From Candidatus Aminicenantes bacterium UBA6228 (GTDB lineage: Bacteria > Acidobacteriota > Aminicenantia > Aminicenantales > Saccharicenantaceae): a DNA stretch of 64,000 nt. A program made the translations under genes and the position numbers. The stretch covers positions 189,908 to 253,907 of the forward strand of contig DJWO01000002.1 of assembly GCA_002441005.1 (NCBI GenBank), given 5' to 3'. Numbering within the stretch: position 1 is the first letter of the stretch; the number at the start of each line of letters is the position of its first letter. Of the stretch, positions 25,428-33,796 are shown one piece after another. The notes under the pieces are model-generated. The model saw only the letters and a program-made list of their open reading frames with translations, ran no database searches and was not told the DNA's origin.

Positions 25428-25567
25428 AACCTTTATCCAGTTAAGAATTTACGGGTTTAATCTCTCATGGCAGTTTTTTTGATTCAGAGGTAAAGACGAA
25501 CCGGCCACCGGCTTTTTCCCAGCCAGCCAGTATTTTTTTTAAGAAAGGCCAGAATCAGGCAGCCCGC

Positions 25568-27346
25568 CTAATCAACATACAATCTGTCAATCAACGGCTT
25601 GTATTTTTCTTCGACCACTTTTCGTCTGACCTTCAGAGTGGGAGTCATCTCGCCTGTTTCAACTTCAAAATCTTTTTCCAGAATGATAATCTTTTTAATT
25701 TTCTCATAAGAGGCAAAATGAGGCGTTAGACGGTCAATTTCCCGCAGATAAAAGTCATAGATCTCCGGCTTTTCGGTTAGCTCTTTGGTCGTCGAAAAAG
25801 CAATATTATTCTCGCTGGCATATTTTTTAAGCTTATCCAGGTCAGGCACGACCAGAGCCGAAACAAATTTGCGGCGGTCGCCAACGACCACCACATTGGC
25901 AATATAAGGACTGGTGATGAGGGCATTTTCAATCGGCTGGGGAGCAACATTCTTCCCGCCAGCAGTCACAATGATGTCTTTCTTCCGGTCAGTGATGACC
26001 AGGTAGCCTTCTTCATCCAGGTAGCCAATGTCACCCGTCTTAAACCAACCGTCTTCAAAAGCCTCTCTGGTCTCAGCTTCTTTATTAAAATAGCCTTTCA
26101 TGACATTAGGACCGCGAACCAGAATTTCCCCGTCCGGGGCGAATTTTATTTCCTCTCCGGGCAAAACCCTTCCAACCGTGCCAAATTTAAAATCAGTTAG
26201 GGTATTAAGAGAAATGACCGGCGAAGTCTCGGTCAAGCCATAGCCTTCGATAATCAAAATTCCCAGGGCATAGAAAAATTCGGCTATTTCCCGGGCTAAG
26301 GGAGCCCCGCCAGAAACAAAAAACCTGATCCGGCCGCCAGTTTTTTCCACAATTTTTGAAAAAACCAGCCTGGAAGCCAGCTGGTAACGGAATTTCAACC
26401 AGGCCGGCAGCTGGCCATGACTGGTTTTAAGCTGAACATATTTTCGCCCGACTTTAAGAGCCCAGAAGAAAATCTGGCGCTGGAGATTAGGAGAGCCCAG
26501 GACCGTATCAATCACCGTCGCATAAAATTTATCAAAAAATCTGGGAACACTGACCATAATTGTTGGCCTGGCCTCAACCAGGTTTTGAGCCACTGTATCC
26601 ACACTTTCGGCATAGGCAATGGCAGCCCCGACATAAAGCCAGGCCAAAGTACACATTCTCTCCAGGACGTGCGACAGCGGCAGGAAACTCAAAGCTATAT
26701 CGCCAGAGTTGAAATCAACCAGCGAATGCAAGGTCTCAATATTGTTGACCAGATTATAATGGCTGAGCATGGCCCCTTTCGGGATGCCAGTCGTCCCGGA
26801 AGTATAAATGATAGTGGCCAGATCATCAGGCAGGATAGCTGAGGCCGCCCGGTCAAACTCGTCAGGCTGATTCCGGTTATAGGCTTCTCCGCTTTTTTCG
26901 ATGGCCTCCAGGCTCAACCGGTCAGCTGAGGCTTCGCCCTCTATCAATATGTATTTTTGAATGTGGGGCAATTCAGACCGGATCAGAGCGACTTTATTCC
27001 AGAGCTTCTGAGTGGAACAAACCAGAAACCTGGCTTCCGAATCATTAATAATATATTTAATCTGGTCAGGGGTTAAATTGGTATAGACGGGAACAGTTAC
27101 GCCCCCCTGTGAAACGGTGGCCATATCCACCATCACCCATTCAGGCCTGTTTTCCGATAAAATGACCAGTTTATCCCCTTTGTTCAGACCAGAAGCTTTC
27201 AGGCCGGAAGAGATATTCCTGACCCGACGGGCAAAATCAGCAGTCGAAATCGGCTGGTATTGACTGTTCTTTTTGGCCAGCATCAGAGCCTCTTTCTGAT
27301 GGTTCTTTTCCAGATTGAGGAAAATCTTGGAGAGAGTATCAATCAC
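25568..27346 (-). CDS. Long-chain acyl-CoA synthetase (FadD15-like)
   Basis: 592 residues, ANL superfamily. P-loop IIYTSGTTGIPKGAMLSHYNL, GYGLTETSPVISLN, the Asp hinge region GWFKTGDIGYLDEEGYLVITDRKKDIIVTAGGKNVAPQPIENAL, and TPTLKVRRKVVEEKY at the end are those of the long-chain fatty acid:CoA ligase branch (bacterial FadD15/AMP-dependent synthetase). It activates long-chain fatty acids for lipid synthesis or degradation at the inner membrane. Start GTG 27346 after GAGGAGG. Nothing of beta-oxidation is adjacent. Confidence 0.88.
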   Translation of the reverse strand: MIDTLSKIFLNLEKNHQKEALMLAKKNSQYQPISTADFARRVRNISSGLKASGLNKGDKLVILSENRPEWVMVDMATVSQGGVTVPVYTNLTPDQIKYIINDSEARFLVCSTQKLWNKVALIRSELPHIQKYILIEGEASADRLSLEAIEKSGEAYNRNQPDEFDRAASAILPDDLATIIYTSGTTGIPKGAMLSHYNLVNNIETLHSLVDFNSGDIALSFLPLSHVLERMCTLAWLYVGAAIAYAESVDTVAQNLVEARPTIMVSVPRFFDKFYATVIDTVLGSPNLQRQIFFWALKVGRKYVQLKTSHGQLPAWLKFRYQLASRLVFSKIVEKTGGRIRFFVSGGAPLAREIAEFFYALGILIIEGYGLTETSPVISLNTLTDFKFGTVGRVLPGEEIKFAPDGEILVRGPNVMKGYFNKEAETREAFEDGWFKTGDIGYLDEEGYLVITDRKKDIIVTAGGKNVAPQPIENALITSPYIANVVVVGDRRKFVSALVVPDLDKLKKYASENNIAFSTTKELTEKPEIYDFYLREIDRLTPHFASYEKIKKIIILEKDFEVETGEMTPTLKVRRKVVEEKYKPLIDRLYVD

Positions 27347-27368
27347 TGGCTGCCTCCTCTATTTAACT

Positions 27369-27899
27369 TTACTTAGTTTTATTAAATTTTGCTCTTTTGA
27401 TTTCAGGTTGCGGCTGGCCGGATATTTTTTTCTCATGGGCCAGCAGCCATCGCTTGCGCCACAGCCCACCGCCGAAACCAACCAGGCTGCCATTGGCTCC
27501 AATTACCCGGTGGCAAGGAACAATGATCAGCAGGGGATTCCGGTGGTTAGCCTGACCAACGGCTCGGGCCGCTTTCGGCCGGCCGCCAGCCCCCGCTATC
27601 TGGCCGTAAGTCCTGGTCTGGCCATAGGGAATCTTTTTAAGCTGTCGCCAGACCTGTTGCTGAAATCCAGTCCCCGCCGGTTTGAGTTTCAGTTGAAACT
27701 TCTGCCTCGCCCCCCGGAAATATTCGTCCAGTTGCCGCCAGGCGGCCGCTACCGGTTCAGGCCCGGCCGGTGATTTAAACTTAAACTTTTCAGCCGCTAT
27801 ACCTGGCCGGCTCTTCCTGACCAGTGAACAGGACTCCAGCCCTCCTGGCCCTCCCCTTAACTCTATTATACCTATCGGAGAATGATAATATGCCTTCAC
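27369..27899 (-). CDS. ogt: Methylated-DNA-protein-cysteine methyltransferase
   Basis: 176 residues. The acceptor cysteine lies in LLIIVPCHRVIGANGSLVGFGGGLWRKRWLLAHE, and the HTH region FQQQVWRQLKKIPYGQTRTYGQIA is intact, including the arginine-finger neighbourhood. It repairs O6-alkylguanine and O4-alkylthymine by irreversible alkyl transfer. The short N-terminal domain fits the Ogt/MGMT type without an Ada regulatory module. Start GTG 27899, with a purine-rich GGGGAGGGG site. Lies between the NYN protein and the acyl-CoA synthetase. Confidence 0.93.
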   Translation of the reverse strand: MKAYYHSPIGIIELRGGPGGLESCSLVRKSRPGIAAEKFKFKSPAGPEPVAAAWRQLDEYFRGARQKFQLKLKPAGTGFQQQVWRQLKKIPYGQTRTYGQIAGAGGRPKAARAVGQANHRNPLLIIVPCHRVIGANGSLVGFGGGLWRKRWLLAHEKKISGQPQPEIKRAKFNKTK

Positions 27900-27922
27900 C
27901 CTGCCCCTCCCCGCCAGTCATT

Positions 27923-28678
27923 TCACTCTTTTAATCTAACCCAGATGTGGGTCAGGCCCTTCTCGTTTTCAAATCTTAATTCAAACACCTCTGGATAAGC
28001 TTTAAATAACTGTGACAGCTGGCGGTAGCCATAGGTTCTCGGATCAAAGCCGGGATCAAGCTGGCGCAAATAAAAGCCGATACTGCTCAGTTTGCCCCAA
28101 CCATCTTCATCGGCAGCCATATCGACTGCTGCTCTTAGCAGCGGCAAAGGATCATAACCGCGGGGCTTCGGCTCCTCGGCCGTTTTTTCGCTGGCCGGAG
28201 CTCTCCTCTTCCTTTCTTTTTCGCCGCTACCGAGGTTTTCTGTATAAATAAAAACATTGCAGCCATTGATAAAAGCCTTGGGAGTGGTTCTTTTACCAAT
28301 GCCCATAACAAAATAGCCGGCTTCTCTTATTCTGGTAGCCAGACGGGTATAATCAGAATCACTGGAAACGATGGAGAAGCCATCTACCAGACGGCCATGC
28401 AGCATATCCATAGCATCAATAATCAAGGCGCTATCAGTTGCATTTTTACCAATGGTGTAACGGAATTGCTGAACAGGCTGGATAGCATTCTCATGCAGGA
28501 CTTTTTTCCAGCCGGCCATGTTAACTGTTGTCCAGTCGCCATAAATGCGGCGGATGGTAATTAAACCATATTTCCCAACTTCCGCCAGAATATCAGAAAT
28601 AAGTCCTGGCTGAGCATTGTCGCCGTCAATGAGCAAGGCTATTTTCCTGCTTTTTTCTTCAGTAAAACTATCAATCAT
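27923..28678 (-). CDS. NYN-domain (LabA/DUF88) protein with C-terminal OST-HTH/LOTUS domain
   Basis: 251 residues. Residues ~10-155 form a PIN-like NYN domain with the acidic residues expected for a metal-dependent RNase: ALLIDGDNAQP, KNATDSALIIDAMDML and FSIVSSDSDYTRLATRIREAG. Residues ~175-250 (PLPLLRAAVDMAADEDGWGKLSSIGFYLRQ...YGYRQLSQLFKAYPEVFEL) fit an OST-HTH/LOTUS RNA-binding fold. The combination suggests an RNA-cleaving or RNA-regulating protein; bacterial members are barely characterised. Start ATG with GGAGG, followed 23 bp later by ogt. Confidence 0.85.
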   Translation of the reverse strand: MIDSFTEEKSRKIALLIDGDNAQPGLISDILAEVGKYGLITIRRIYGDWTTVNMAGWKKVLHENAIQPVQQFRYTIGKNATDSALIIDAMDMLHGRLVDGFSIVSSDSDYTRLATRIREAGYFVMGIGKRTTPKAFINGCNVFIYTENLGSGEKERKRRAPASEKTAEEPKPRGYDPLPLLRAAVDMAADEDGWGKLSSIGFYLRQLDPGFDPRTYGYRQLSQLFKAYPEVFELRFENEKGLTHIWVRLKE

Positions 28679-28783
28679 TCTGCCTCCAAAACTTGCCCGT
28701 TAAATGCAGCCTTATTTTACCTGTTTTCTTTTTTTTATTAAATATCAAATTTATTTCCGGATAGCGAGCCAGCCGGTGGGCCG

Positions 28784-29125
28784 CTAACCGCGGATAAAAT
28801 GAGGCAGTTCAAAAGGAATTTCCAGGCTGATTTCCACCAGCCCGCCAGGCCGGCCCTCAAGGCTCCAGGTTGTTTGATAGATTAATTTTTTGATTCCCTG
28901 CTTTTCAATGGTATAAACATTTGGTTTTTTGCTCTCCATGATCCTGGCTATTTTAGCTCTCGATTCCGGCTGGTGACAGTCATAGAGATTCCGGCCCAGA
29001 AGCTCAAAACCCCCCTCGGCCTCATAGACCAGGGCTGCCTTATTGTTGAGATAAATAATTTTCCCTTCGAGATCAGTGACGATGATAGCTCCAGGAAATT
29101 CATCGGTCCAGTCCGCCTCTGCCAT
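28784..29125 (-). CDS. Stand-alone PAS domain protein
   Basis: 113 residues that are almost entirely one PAS domain: FPGAIIVTDLEGKIIYLNNKAALVYEAEGGFELLGRNLYDCHQPESRAKIARIME, then YTIEKQGIKKLIYQTTWSLEGRPGGLVEISLEI. No kinase, GGDEF or DNA-binding module follows. It would bind a small ligand or cofactor in the cytoplasm, or act as a protein-interaction sensor; the conserved 'LYDCH' histidine appears in many such bacterial single-PAS proteins, but I cannot name the ligand. Divergent from the TPR gene at 29200. Start ATG with GGGAGG. Confidence 0.75.
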   Translation of the reverse strand: MAEADWTDEFPGAIIVTDLEGKIIYLNNKAALVYEAEGGFELLGRNLYDCHQPESRAKIARIMESKKPNVYTIEKQGIKKLIYQTTWSLEGRPGGLVEISLEIPFELPHFIRG

Positions 29126-29199
29126 TTTCGCCTCCCTTAGATTAGATTTTACCAGTATTTGCCATCAATTAACCTCTTGAGATAAAGTTATAAAGTAAA

Positions 29200-31017
29200 A
29201 TGCTGAAAATTGGAAATAAGATCTTTAAGGTCCTGGCCTTAGCCGGACTCTTCCTGAGCTTTCCCCTTTTGACCTGGCTACCGGCCGCTCCCGGTCAGGC
29301 CTGCTTCCAGACGGGCTTTAATCCCGCCTGGAGCCTTAACTCCAGGCGGCCGGGGCCAACCACTGCTTCTTTAACTCAAAAATTGCATCTCTGGCTGGCC
29401 GGCAGAGTTGAACCCGGGGCTTTCGAAGAGGCAGTCAAAAATTCTCGTTCAATCTTGAACTCACCAGGCTTTGATTTATATTTGCTCGGCTTATGGCTAA
29501 AGGGCCGTCCGGTTGAAGCCCTGCTTCTTCTTGATCATCAATTAAACAGCCTGGCTGAAGCTCCGGCTCTCCTCAATCAGGCCGGTGCTTTCCTTTTTTC
29601 TTTAAACGAGTACAACCTGGCTAAAGAATTCTTAGCCGCGGCCAGCTCGCAGGCCCCGGGCCGGGTCCCGATCTTGAACAATCTGGGCGCGACTTCAGCC
29701 GCTCTGGGGCTCAAACAGGAAGCAGCCAGCTACTACCGGTCATGCCTTGAACTTGATCCCTATCAGCCCGAAGCCAGCTTTGGGCTTTATCAATTGAGCT
29801 CTTTAGAGCCAGACGGCCACCCGGATCAGAACTGGTTAATAAAAGCCCTCCAGGGCGGTTATCAAGATAAAATTGGCCGGCTAATAGAACCTGCCCTCTG
29901 TCCACTGCCCCTTTCTTTTGAACAGGAGATAAATATTAATCTGCCGCCGCTGGCCTCTGATTTTGAGCAGTATACCGGCTTGGTCAGTGTCTTCCAGGAA
30001 GCCCTTTTCGAGCTCAGCCAGGAGGAAGAAGCACTGAGAAAAAAGCTGGAAGCGAATCTGAATCCAACGGCGACCGTTTCTGCCGGGCCGGAAAAGGAAG
30101 ATAAACAGACTATTAGCTGGCCGCTATTTTCCTCCCTGAGCTATGCCCGGCTGCTCCAGATCGAAGGCCGCCTTGACTGGCTTGAAAGGGAAACCGAAAG
30201 GGCGGCTTCGCTTGATCTCGAGCGAATTATTACCGGGGCGGTCCTGGCCCTGGAAACAGTTTATAAAACCTACCTCGAGCTTGAAAAAAAATCGCTCGAA
30301 GCCCCGCTTCCAGCCAGAGCTGAAGAGCTAAAAAAAGCGCGCGATTATTATTGCCTGGAATACAAAAAACAGGCCAACAACTGGTATAAAAAATATAGAG
30401 ACCGCCTGCTGGCCTATTTTGAGCTGGCTGACCGGGAATTAAAAACTTCAATTCCCCGCTTCTATTTCTGGCTAAGATATTTACCTCCAGATCAACAACC
30501 AACCAGACGGCTTCAAACCGGACTGCGGTTCATAAAAATATATTCTCGCCTGTGGGAAAAAAGCCTGCAGCTCTTGACCAGGCTTGGCCCACCGGCTTTC
30601 TCAGACTGCCTGCCGTCAGGACAAACCGCAACCGAAAACCAGCTTAAGCCGGCTATTAGTCTAACGCCCGTAGCCCGTCAACCGGAGCTTGAGTTTCAAG
30701 CAGATGGGCTTTACTTTTCTATAAAAGACAGTCAGCTGTCCTTTTGGACGGCCTGGCCGGAAATTGATCTACCCGGAAAGGCTGCCAGCCGGTCAGCCAC
30801 GATTTATTTATACCCGCCTGAGGGGAAAAGTGCCAGGCCAGTTTATCTCACCGTAGATGAGGAAGGCCGGTTAAACGATATTGGAGAGCTTCTTAATCAG
30901 GCTACCTTCCGGCTGTCTTCAGGTACTTCTTTTGAAGTCATCTTTAATTTGAGCTTTGAGACTTCCAGGGCACCCGCTGTCCTCAATCAGGAAGGGCAGA
31001 GCCACGCCCGGCCCTAA
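29200..31017 (+). CDS. Secreted TPR-like protein of unknown function
   Basis: 605 residues. Signal peptide (KVLALAGLFLSFPLLTWLPAAPGQA), then a helical TPR-like region about 60-200 (LYLLGLWLKGRPVEALLLL, LLNQAGAFLFSLNEYNLAKEFLAAA, PILNNLGATSAALGLKQEAASYYRSCLELDPYQPEASFGLYQL). The middle (~260-470) is charged helical, probably coiled coil, and the last ~100 residues look beta-rich (GLYFSIKDSQLSFWTAWPEIDL). The -10-like TATAAA ends about 5 bp before the ATG, so the message may be leaderless. Its stop overlaps the end of the convergent barrel gene by 4 bp. I do not recognise the family beyond the TPRs; periplasmic scaffold is an inference. Confidence 0.65.
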   Translation: MLKIGNKIFKVLALAGLFLSFPLLTWLPAAPGQACFQTGFNPAWSLNSRRPGPTTASLTQKLHLWLAGRVEPGAFEEAVKNSRSILNSPGFDLYLLGLWLKGRPVEALLLLDHQLNSLAEAPALLNQAGAFLFSLNEYNLAKEFLAAASSQAPGRVPILNNLGATSAALGLKQEAASYYRSCLELDPYQPEASFGLYQLSSLEPDGHPDQNWLIKALQGGYQDKIGRLIEPALCPLPLSFEQEININLPPLASDFEQYTGLVSVFQEALFELSQEEEALRKKLEANLNPTATVSAGPEKEDKQTISWPLFSSLSYARLLQIEGRLDWLERETERAASLDLERIITGAVLALETVYKTYLELEKKSLEAPLPARAEELKKARDYYCLEYKKQANNWYKKYRDRLLAYFELADRELKTSIPRFYFWLRYLPPDQQPTRRLQTGLRFIKIYSRLWEKSLQLLTRLGPPAFSDCLPSGQTATENQLKPAISLTPVARQPELEFQADGLYFSIKDSQLSFWTAWPEIDLPGKAASRSATIYLYPPEGKSARPVYLTVDEEGRLNDIGELLNQATFRLSSGTSFEVIFNLSFETSRAPAVLNQEGQSHARP

Positions 31018-32300
31018 TTGCCAAACCGCGGATTAACTACTCCGGAATAAATCGAGCCAAAGGTATAACTTATGCCGACTGACAGCCCGTAGCTATAGGA
31101 AGTGGCCAGGGCTTTTTTTTGAAGCAAAATATCTTCAAGGCTGAGATCTCCTTTGGCCAGGTATACCTGATCATTAATCTTCGAAAAACGCCCCGAAAAG
31201 CTGATAGAGAAGCCCCGAAAAAGCCGGAGGTTTAAATTGGTCCATAAAACAAGATGGTTCTTTTTAAAATCATTGAAATAATGGAAACCCTCAAGGGAAG
31301 AGCTAATGTTTCCCCAGGGTTCCTTCATCTCAAAAATGACCGTCAGGGTTTCTCCCAGAAGGGCTTCCCTGGTTTTGTCAAAAACGGTCTCCTCATGATA
31401 ATAATTTAGATTAAAACCCAGCCGGTAGAGAATTCTCAACTGCCGCCTGGTAGATTCGGAATAAGGGAAAAAATTATATTCGATGGCCGGGGCCGGATTA
31501 AGATTAAAATCGAGATTATTATAGGTTGAGGACGACAGGCCCAGCCAGCCGCCGACTGACCAGTGTTCATTTAAAGATAAAACATAAAGGCTCGACAGGC
31601 TGAAGCTTTTCTGGATAGAAGTAATATCGCTGGTAACGCCATCTTCTTCTATTTTGAAGACACTGCTGCTGTAATAGCCAGACAGGCCAGTCCTAAATTT
31701 TATTTTATCGGTCACCCGGTTGGCACTGAAATTACTGTGCATGGATAAGAAATGTTTGCTCTCCTCGCCTGACAGGCTACCAGATAATCCGAGATTAAAG
31801 ACCCAGGACTTCCAGGGGTCTTCAACCGGAGCCGGCGGCAGCCGTTTTTCGAAATCTATCCGGAGATAATCGCCCAAGTCTGTTTTGGCCACATAGGGAA
31901 CCAGGCCAACTTTTAAGACCCGGACCAGGCCTTTGCGCTCAATATCAGCCGAATCAGTTCGTTTAGATACATACTTCAAAGTGTTATGAATATCATAAAA
32001 ATTATTCCGGCCAATAAAATTAAGAGCGTACTCCCGGCCGCCGTCACCGGTGGATTGAATGGTAATCAACACATGGATATCAGCTTCATTCCGGTCGCGG
32101 ACAAAGTGAACAAAGGTGATTTCAGAACGGATATAAGTCAGATCACACTGGTGGCAATCAATAAAAACCCTAGGCGGTTCGACCTGGGGCTGGGTGACCT
32201 CCCTCATCTGGGCCAGGCCCGGCCCGCTCAAGATAAAGACCAATATGGCTATAGCCAGCCAGCTGCCAAAAATCTCGCAGATACCTGCCCTGATTTTCAC
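31014..32300 (-). CDS. Outer-membrane barrel-like protein with conserved N-terminal CxxC domain, unknown function
   Basis: 428 residues. Signal peptide (FGSWLAIAILVFILSGPGLAQ). An N-terminal domain (~40-150) reads VFIDCHQCDLTYIRSEITFVHFVRDRNEADIHVLITIQSTGDGGREY with a C-x-x-C pair, and ends RVLKVGLVPYVAKT. I have a general memory of this domain in hypothetical proteins of Acidobacteria and Gemmatimonadota, without a function. The rest (~165-428) is beta-rich with aromatic strands (FNLGLSGSLSGEE, FKIEEDGVTSDI, YSYGLSVGISYTFGSIY) and resembles an outer-membrane barrel. GTG start follows AAAGGACGATCG. No operon partner is evident. Confidence 0.6.
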   Translation of the reverse strand: MKIRAGICEIFGSWLAIAILVFILSGPGLAQMREVTQPQVEPPRVFIDCHQCDLTYIRSEITFVHFVRDRNEADIHVLITIQSTGDGGREYALNFIGRNNFYDIHNTLKYVSKRTDSADIERKGLVRVLKVGLVPYVAKTDLGDYLRIDFEKRLPPAPVEDPWKSWVFNLGLSGSLSGEESKHFLSMHSNFSANRVTDKIKFRTGLSGYYSSSVFKIEEDGVTSDITSIQKSFSLSSLYVLSLNEHWSVGGWLGLSSSTYNNLDFNLNPAPAIEYNFFPYSESTRRQLRILYRLGFNLNYYHEETVFDKTREALLGETLTVIFEMKEPWGNISSSLEGFHYFNDFKKNHLVLWTNLNLRLFRGFSISFSGRFSKINDQVYLAKGDLSLEDILLQKKALATSYSYGLSVGISYTFGSIYSGVVNPRFGN

Positions 32301-32372
32301 CGATCGTCCTTTCGTTTCGCTCTGCCCGGGTCAGGCCTCTGACCGGTCCGGCCGGTCACCTGCGGCCTGGTC

Positions 32373-32828
32373 TTAAGGCAGTTCTGACTTAAGGCCTCGT
32401 TTCTGGGCCGGCGGAATCCCACGCGTTGTCTTTTCGCCCCCGGGGCTAAACCAGTTTTTCATTTCCCGGCTGAAAAAATTAAATAAAAGTTTCAGACCAA
32501 AGATGGTGCCAATGGGGATTAACAGAGTTAAAATTACGGCTGTTAAAAAAGTTGTGATCCGGGCCCAATTCTGCCGGCGGGCCAGCCCGGAAGCTGATGA
32601 CAGGGCCAGTAAGCCAAAAAGCAGGGAGCCAACAGATAGCCACAGGCCGAGGGCTACCAGGTAATCACCGCCTGACAGGTGCAGAAGTTCTTTCTCTGAA
32701 CCAGAGGATAAATAAATATAAATGACCACGACCAGAGAAACCGCGGCAGTAAAGACCGCCAGCAGGCCGGCCGTTTTCATGATCGATCCCGACAGGCTGA
32801 TTTTTTCCGGCATAAGATTATAACTCAT
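32373..32828 (-). CDS. Small inner-membrane protein of unknown function
   Basis: 151 residues with three strong hydrophobic segments: IMKTAGLLAVFTAAVSLVVVIYIYL, YLVALGLWLSVGSLLFGLLAL and ITTFLTAVILTLLIPIGTIFGLKLL, then an amphipathic FNFFSREMKNWF and a polar, basic C-terminal tail. The pattern resembles small DUF-type integral membrane proteins found beside envelope genes. I do not recognise a family or active-site residues. It lies upstream of, and in the same direction as, the barrel-like gene (73 bp apart). Confidence 0.55.
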   Translation of the reverse strand: MSYNLMPEKISLSGSIMKTAGLLAVFTAAVSLVVVIYIYLSSGSEKELLHLSGGDYLVALGLWLSVGSLLFGLLALSSASGLARRQNWARITTFLTAVILTLLIPIGTIFGLKLLFNFFSREMKNWFSPGGEKTTRGIPPAQKRGLKSELP

Positions 32829-32974
32829 TAATCTTCTATTTTACTTCAGCTGGCTCTGGATTCAAGTAAGAATTTTCAGTAAAATCTCAAAGATGAGATG
32901 ACCAGTTTTACCCTGGCTGGCAGCTGCTTGTCTTCAGCCGGCGGCCAGGGCTAAACTTGACGGGAGGTAACTAA

Positions 32975-33706
32975 ATGAAAAAGATTGTTTTACTCTTCCT
33001 GACTGTCCTGCTTATAGTCTCAACCTTAACGGCCGATATTTATATTAAAACCAGGATCAATGTCGATCCGATAAATGCCATGGGGCAGAGCCTTCCAGCC
33101 AAAGAAACATTCTCTGAACAATGGATTAGCAACGATTTAACCGTTATTTCCGGCCAGGGGCTGAGTTATCTGTTTGATTTAAAGAAAAATAAGATTTACC
33201 TGATAAGCCAGGCAACTAAATCCTATCTGGAGATTACTCCTCCGTTAGATTTTGCCAGTCTCCTCCCGCCTGAACTCGGCCCGATGGCCCAGTCCTGGCA
33301 GCAAATGACCATGACGGTTACTCCAAAAAATGAAACAAAAGTCATCAATAATATTCCCTGCAAGAGTTACCGGCTGGAAATGACAGTTATGATGTACCCG
33401 GTGGAGCTGACTGTCTGGGCCTCAGACGAGCTGCCTTATGACCTGGGAGATTACCTGTCGAGGGTTCAGCCTGAAATAATAAAGATGGAACTTCGAGCCT
33501 CGGTCCAGACCACGGCTGAGATTCAAAAAATAAAAGGTTTATGGATTGCCTATGAAATGAAAGCTCAAATGATGGGCACCGAAATCAAATCCAGAGCTGA
33601 AGTGGTTGAACTCAGTAAAAAGCCAGCTCCGCCTGGAGTCTATTCAATTCCTGCCGGCTACCAGAAAAAAGACCGGCTGAGCCGGGAAGATATTCAAGGT
33701 TTTTGA
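32975..33706 (+). CDS. Periplasmic DUF4412-like protein
   Basis: 243 residues with a signal peptide (MKKIVLLFLTVLLIVSTLTA). The mature protein is beta-rich: IYIKTRINVDP, LSYLFDLKKNKIYLISQATKSYLEITP, IPCKSYRLEMTVMMYPVELTVWASDELP. That alternation of 'reads out as a stored value' strands resembles the DUF4412/LolA-like periplasmic fold, but the match is by eye. Start ATG follows GGGAGG. It is followed by the gltX promoter, so it is probably a single-gene unit. Function unknown. Confidence 0.6.
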   Translation: MKKIVLLFLTVLLIVSTLTADIYIKTRINVDPINAMGQSLPAKETFSEQWISNDLTVISGQGLSYLFDLKKNKIYLISQATKSYLEITPPLDFASLLPPELGPMAQSWQQMTMTVTPKNETKVINNIPCKSYRLEMTVMMYPVELTVWASDELPYDLGDYLSRVQPEIIKMELRASVQTTAEIQKIKGLWIAYEMKAQMMGTEIKSRAEVVELSKKPAPPGVYSIPAGYQKKDRLSREDIQGF

Positions 33707-33761
33707 GTTTTGAGCTGGCCAGCTTGAAGTTCACCACTTAGATTCCACTCACCCGTCTAAC

Positions 33762-33790
33762 TTGATTTTTCGACCCGGGCACATTATCCT
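33762..33790 (+). promoter_or_regulatory. gltX operon promoter, leaderless
   Basis: TTGATT (33762-33767), 17-bp spacer, TATCCT (33785-33790). Only six bases separate the -10 box from the gltX ATG at 33797, so transcription would begin at or next to the start codon. Confidence 0.5.
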
Positions 33791-33796
33791 TAGCCT

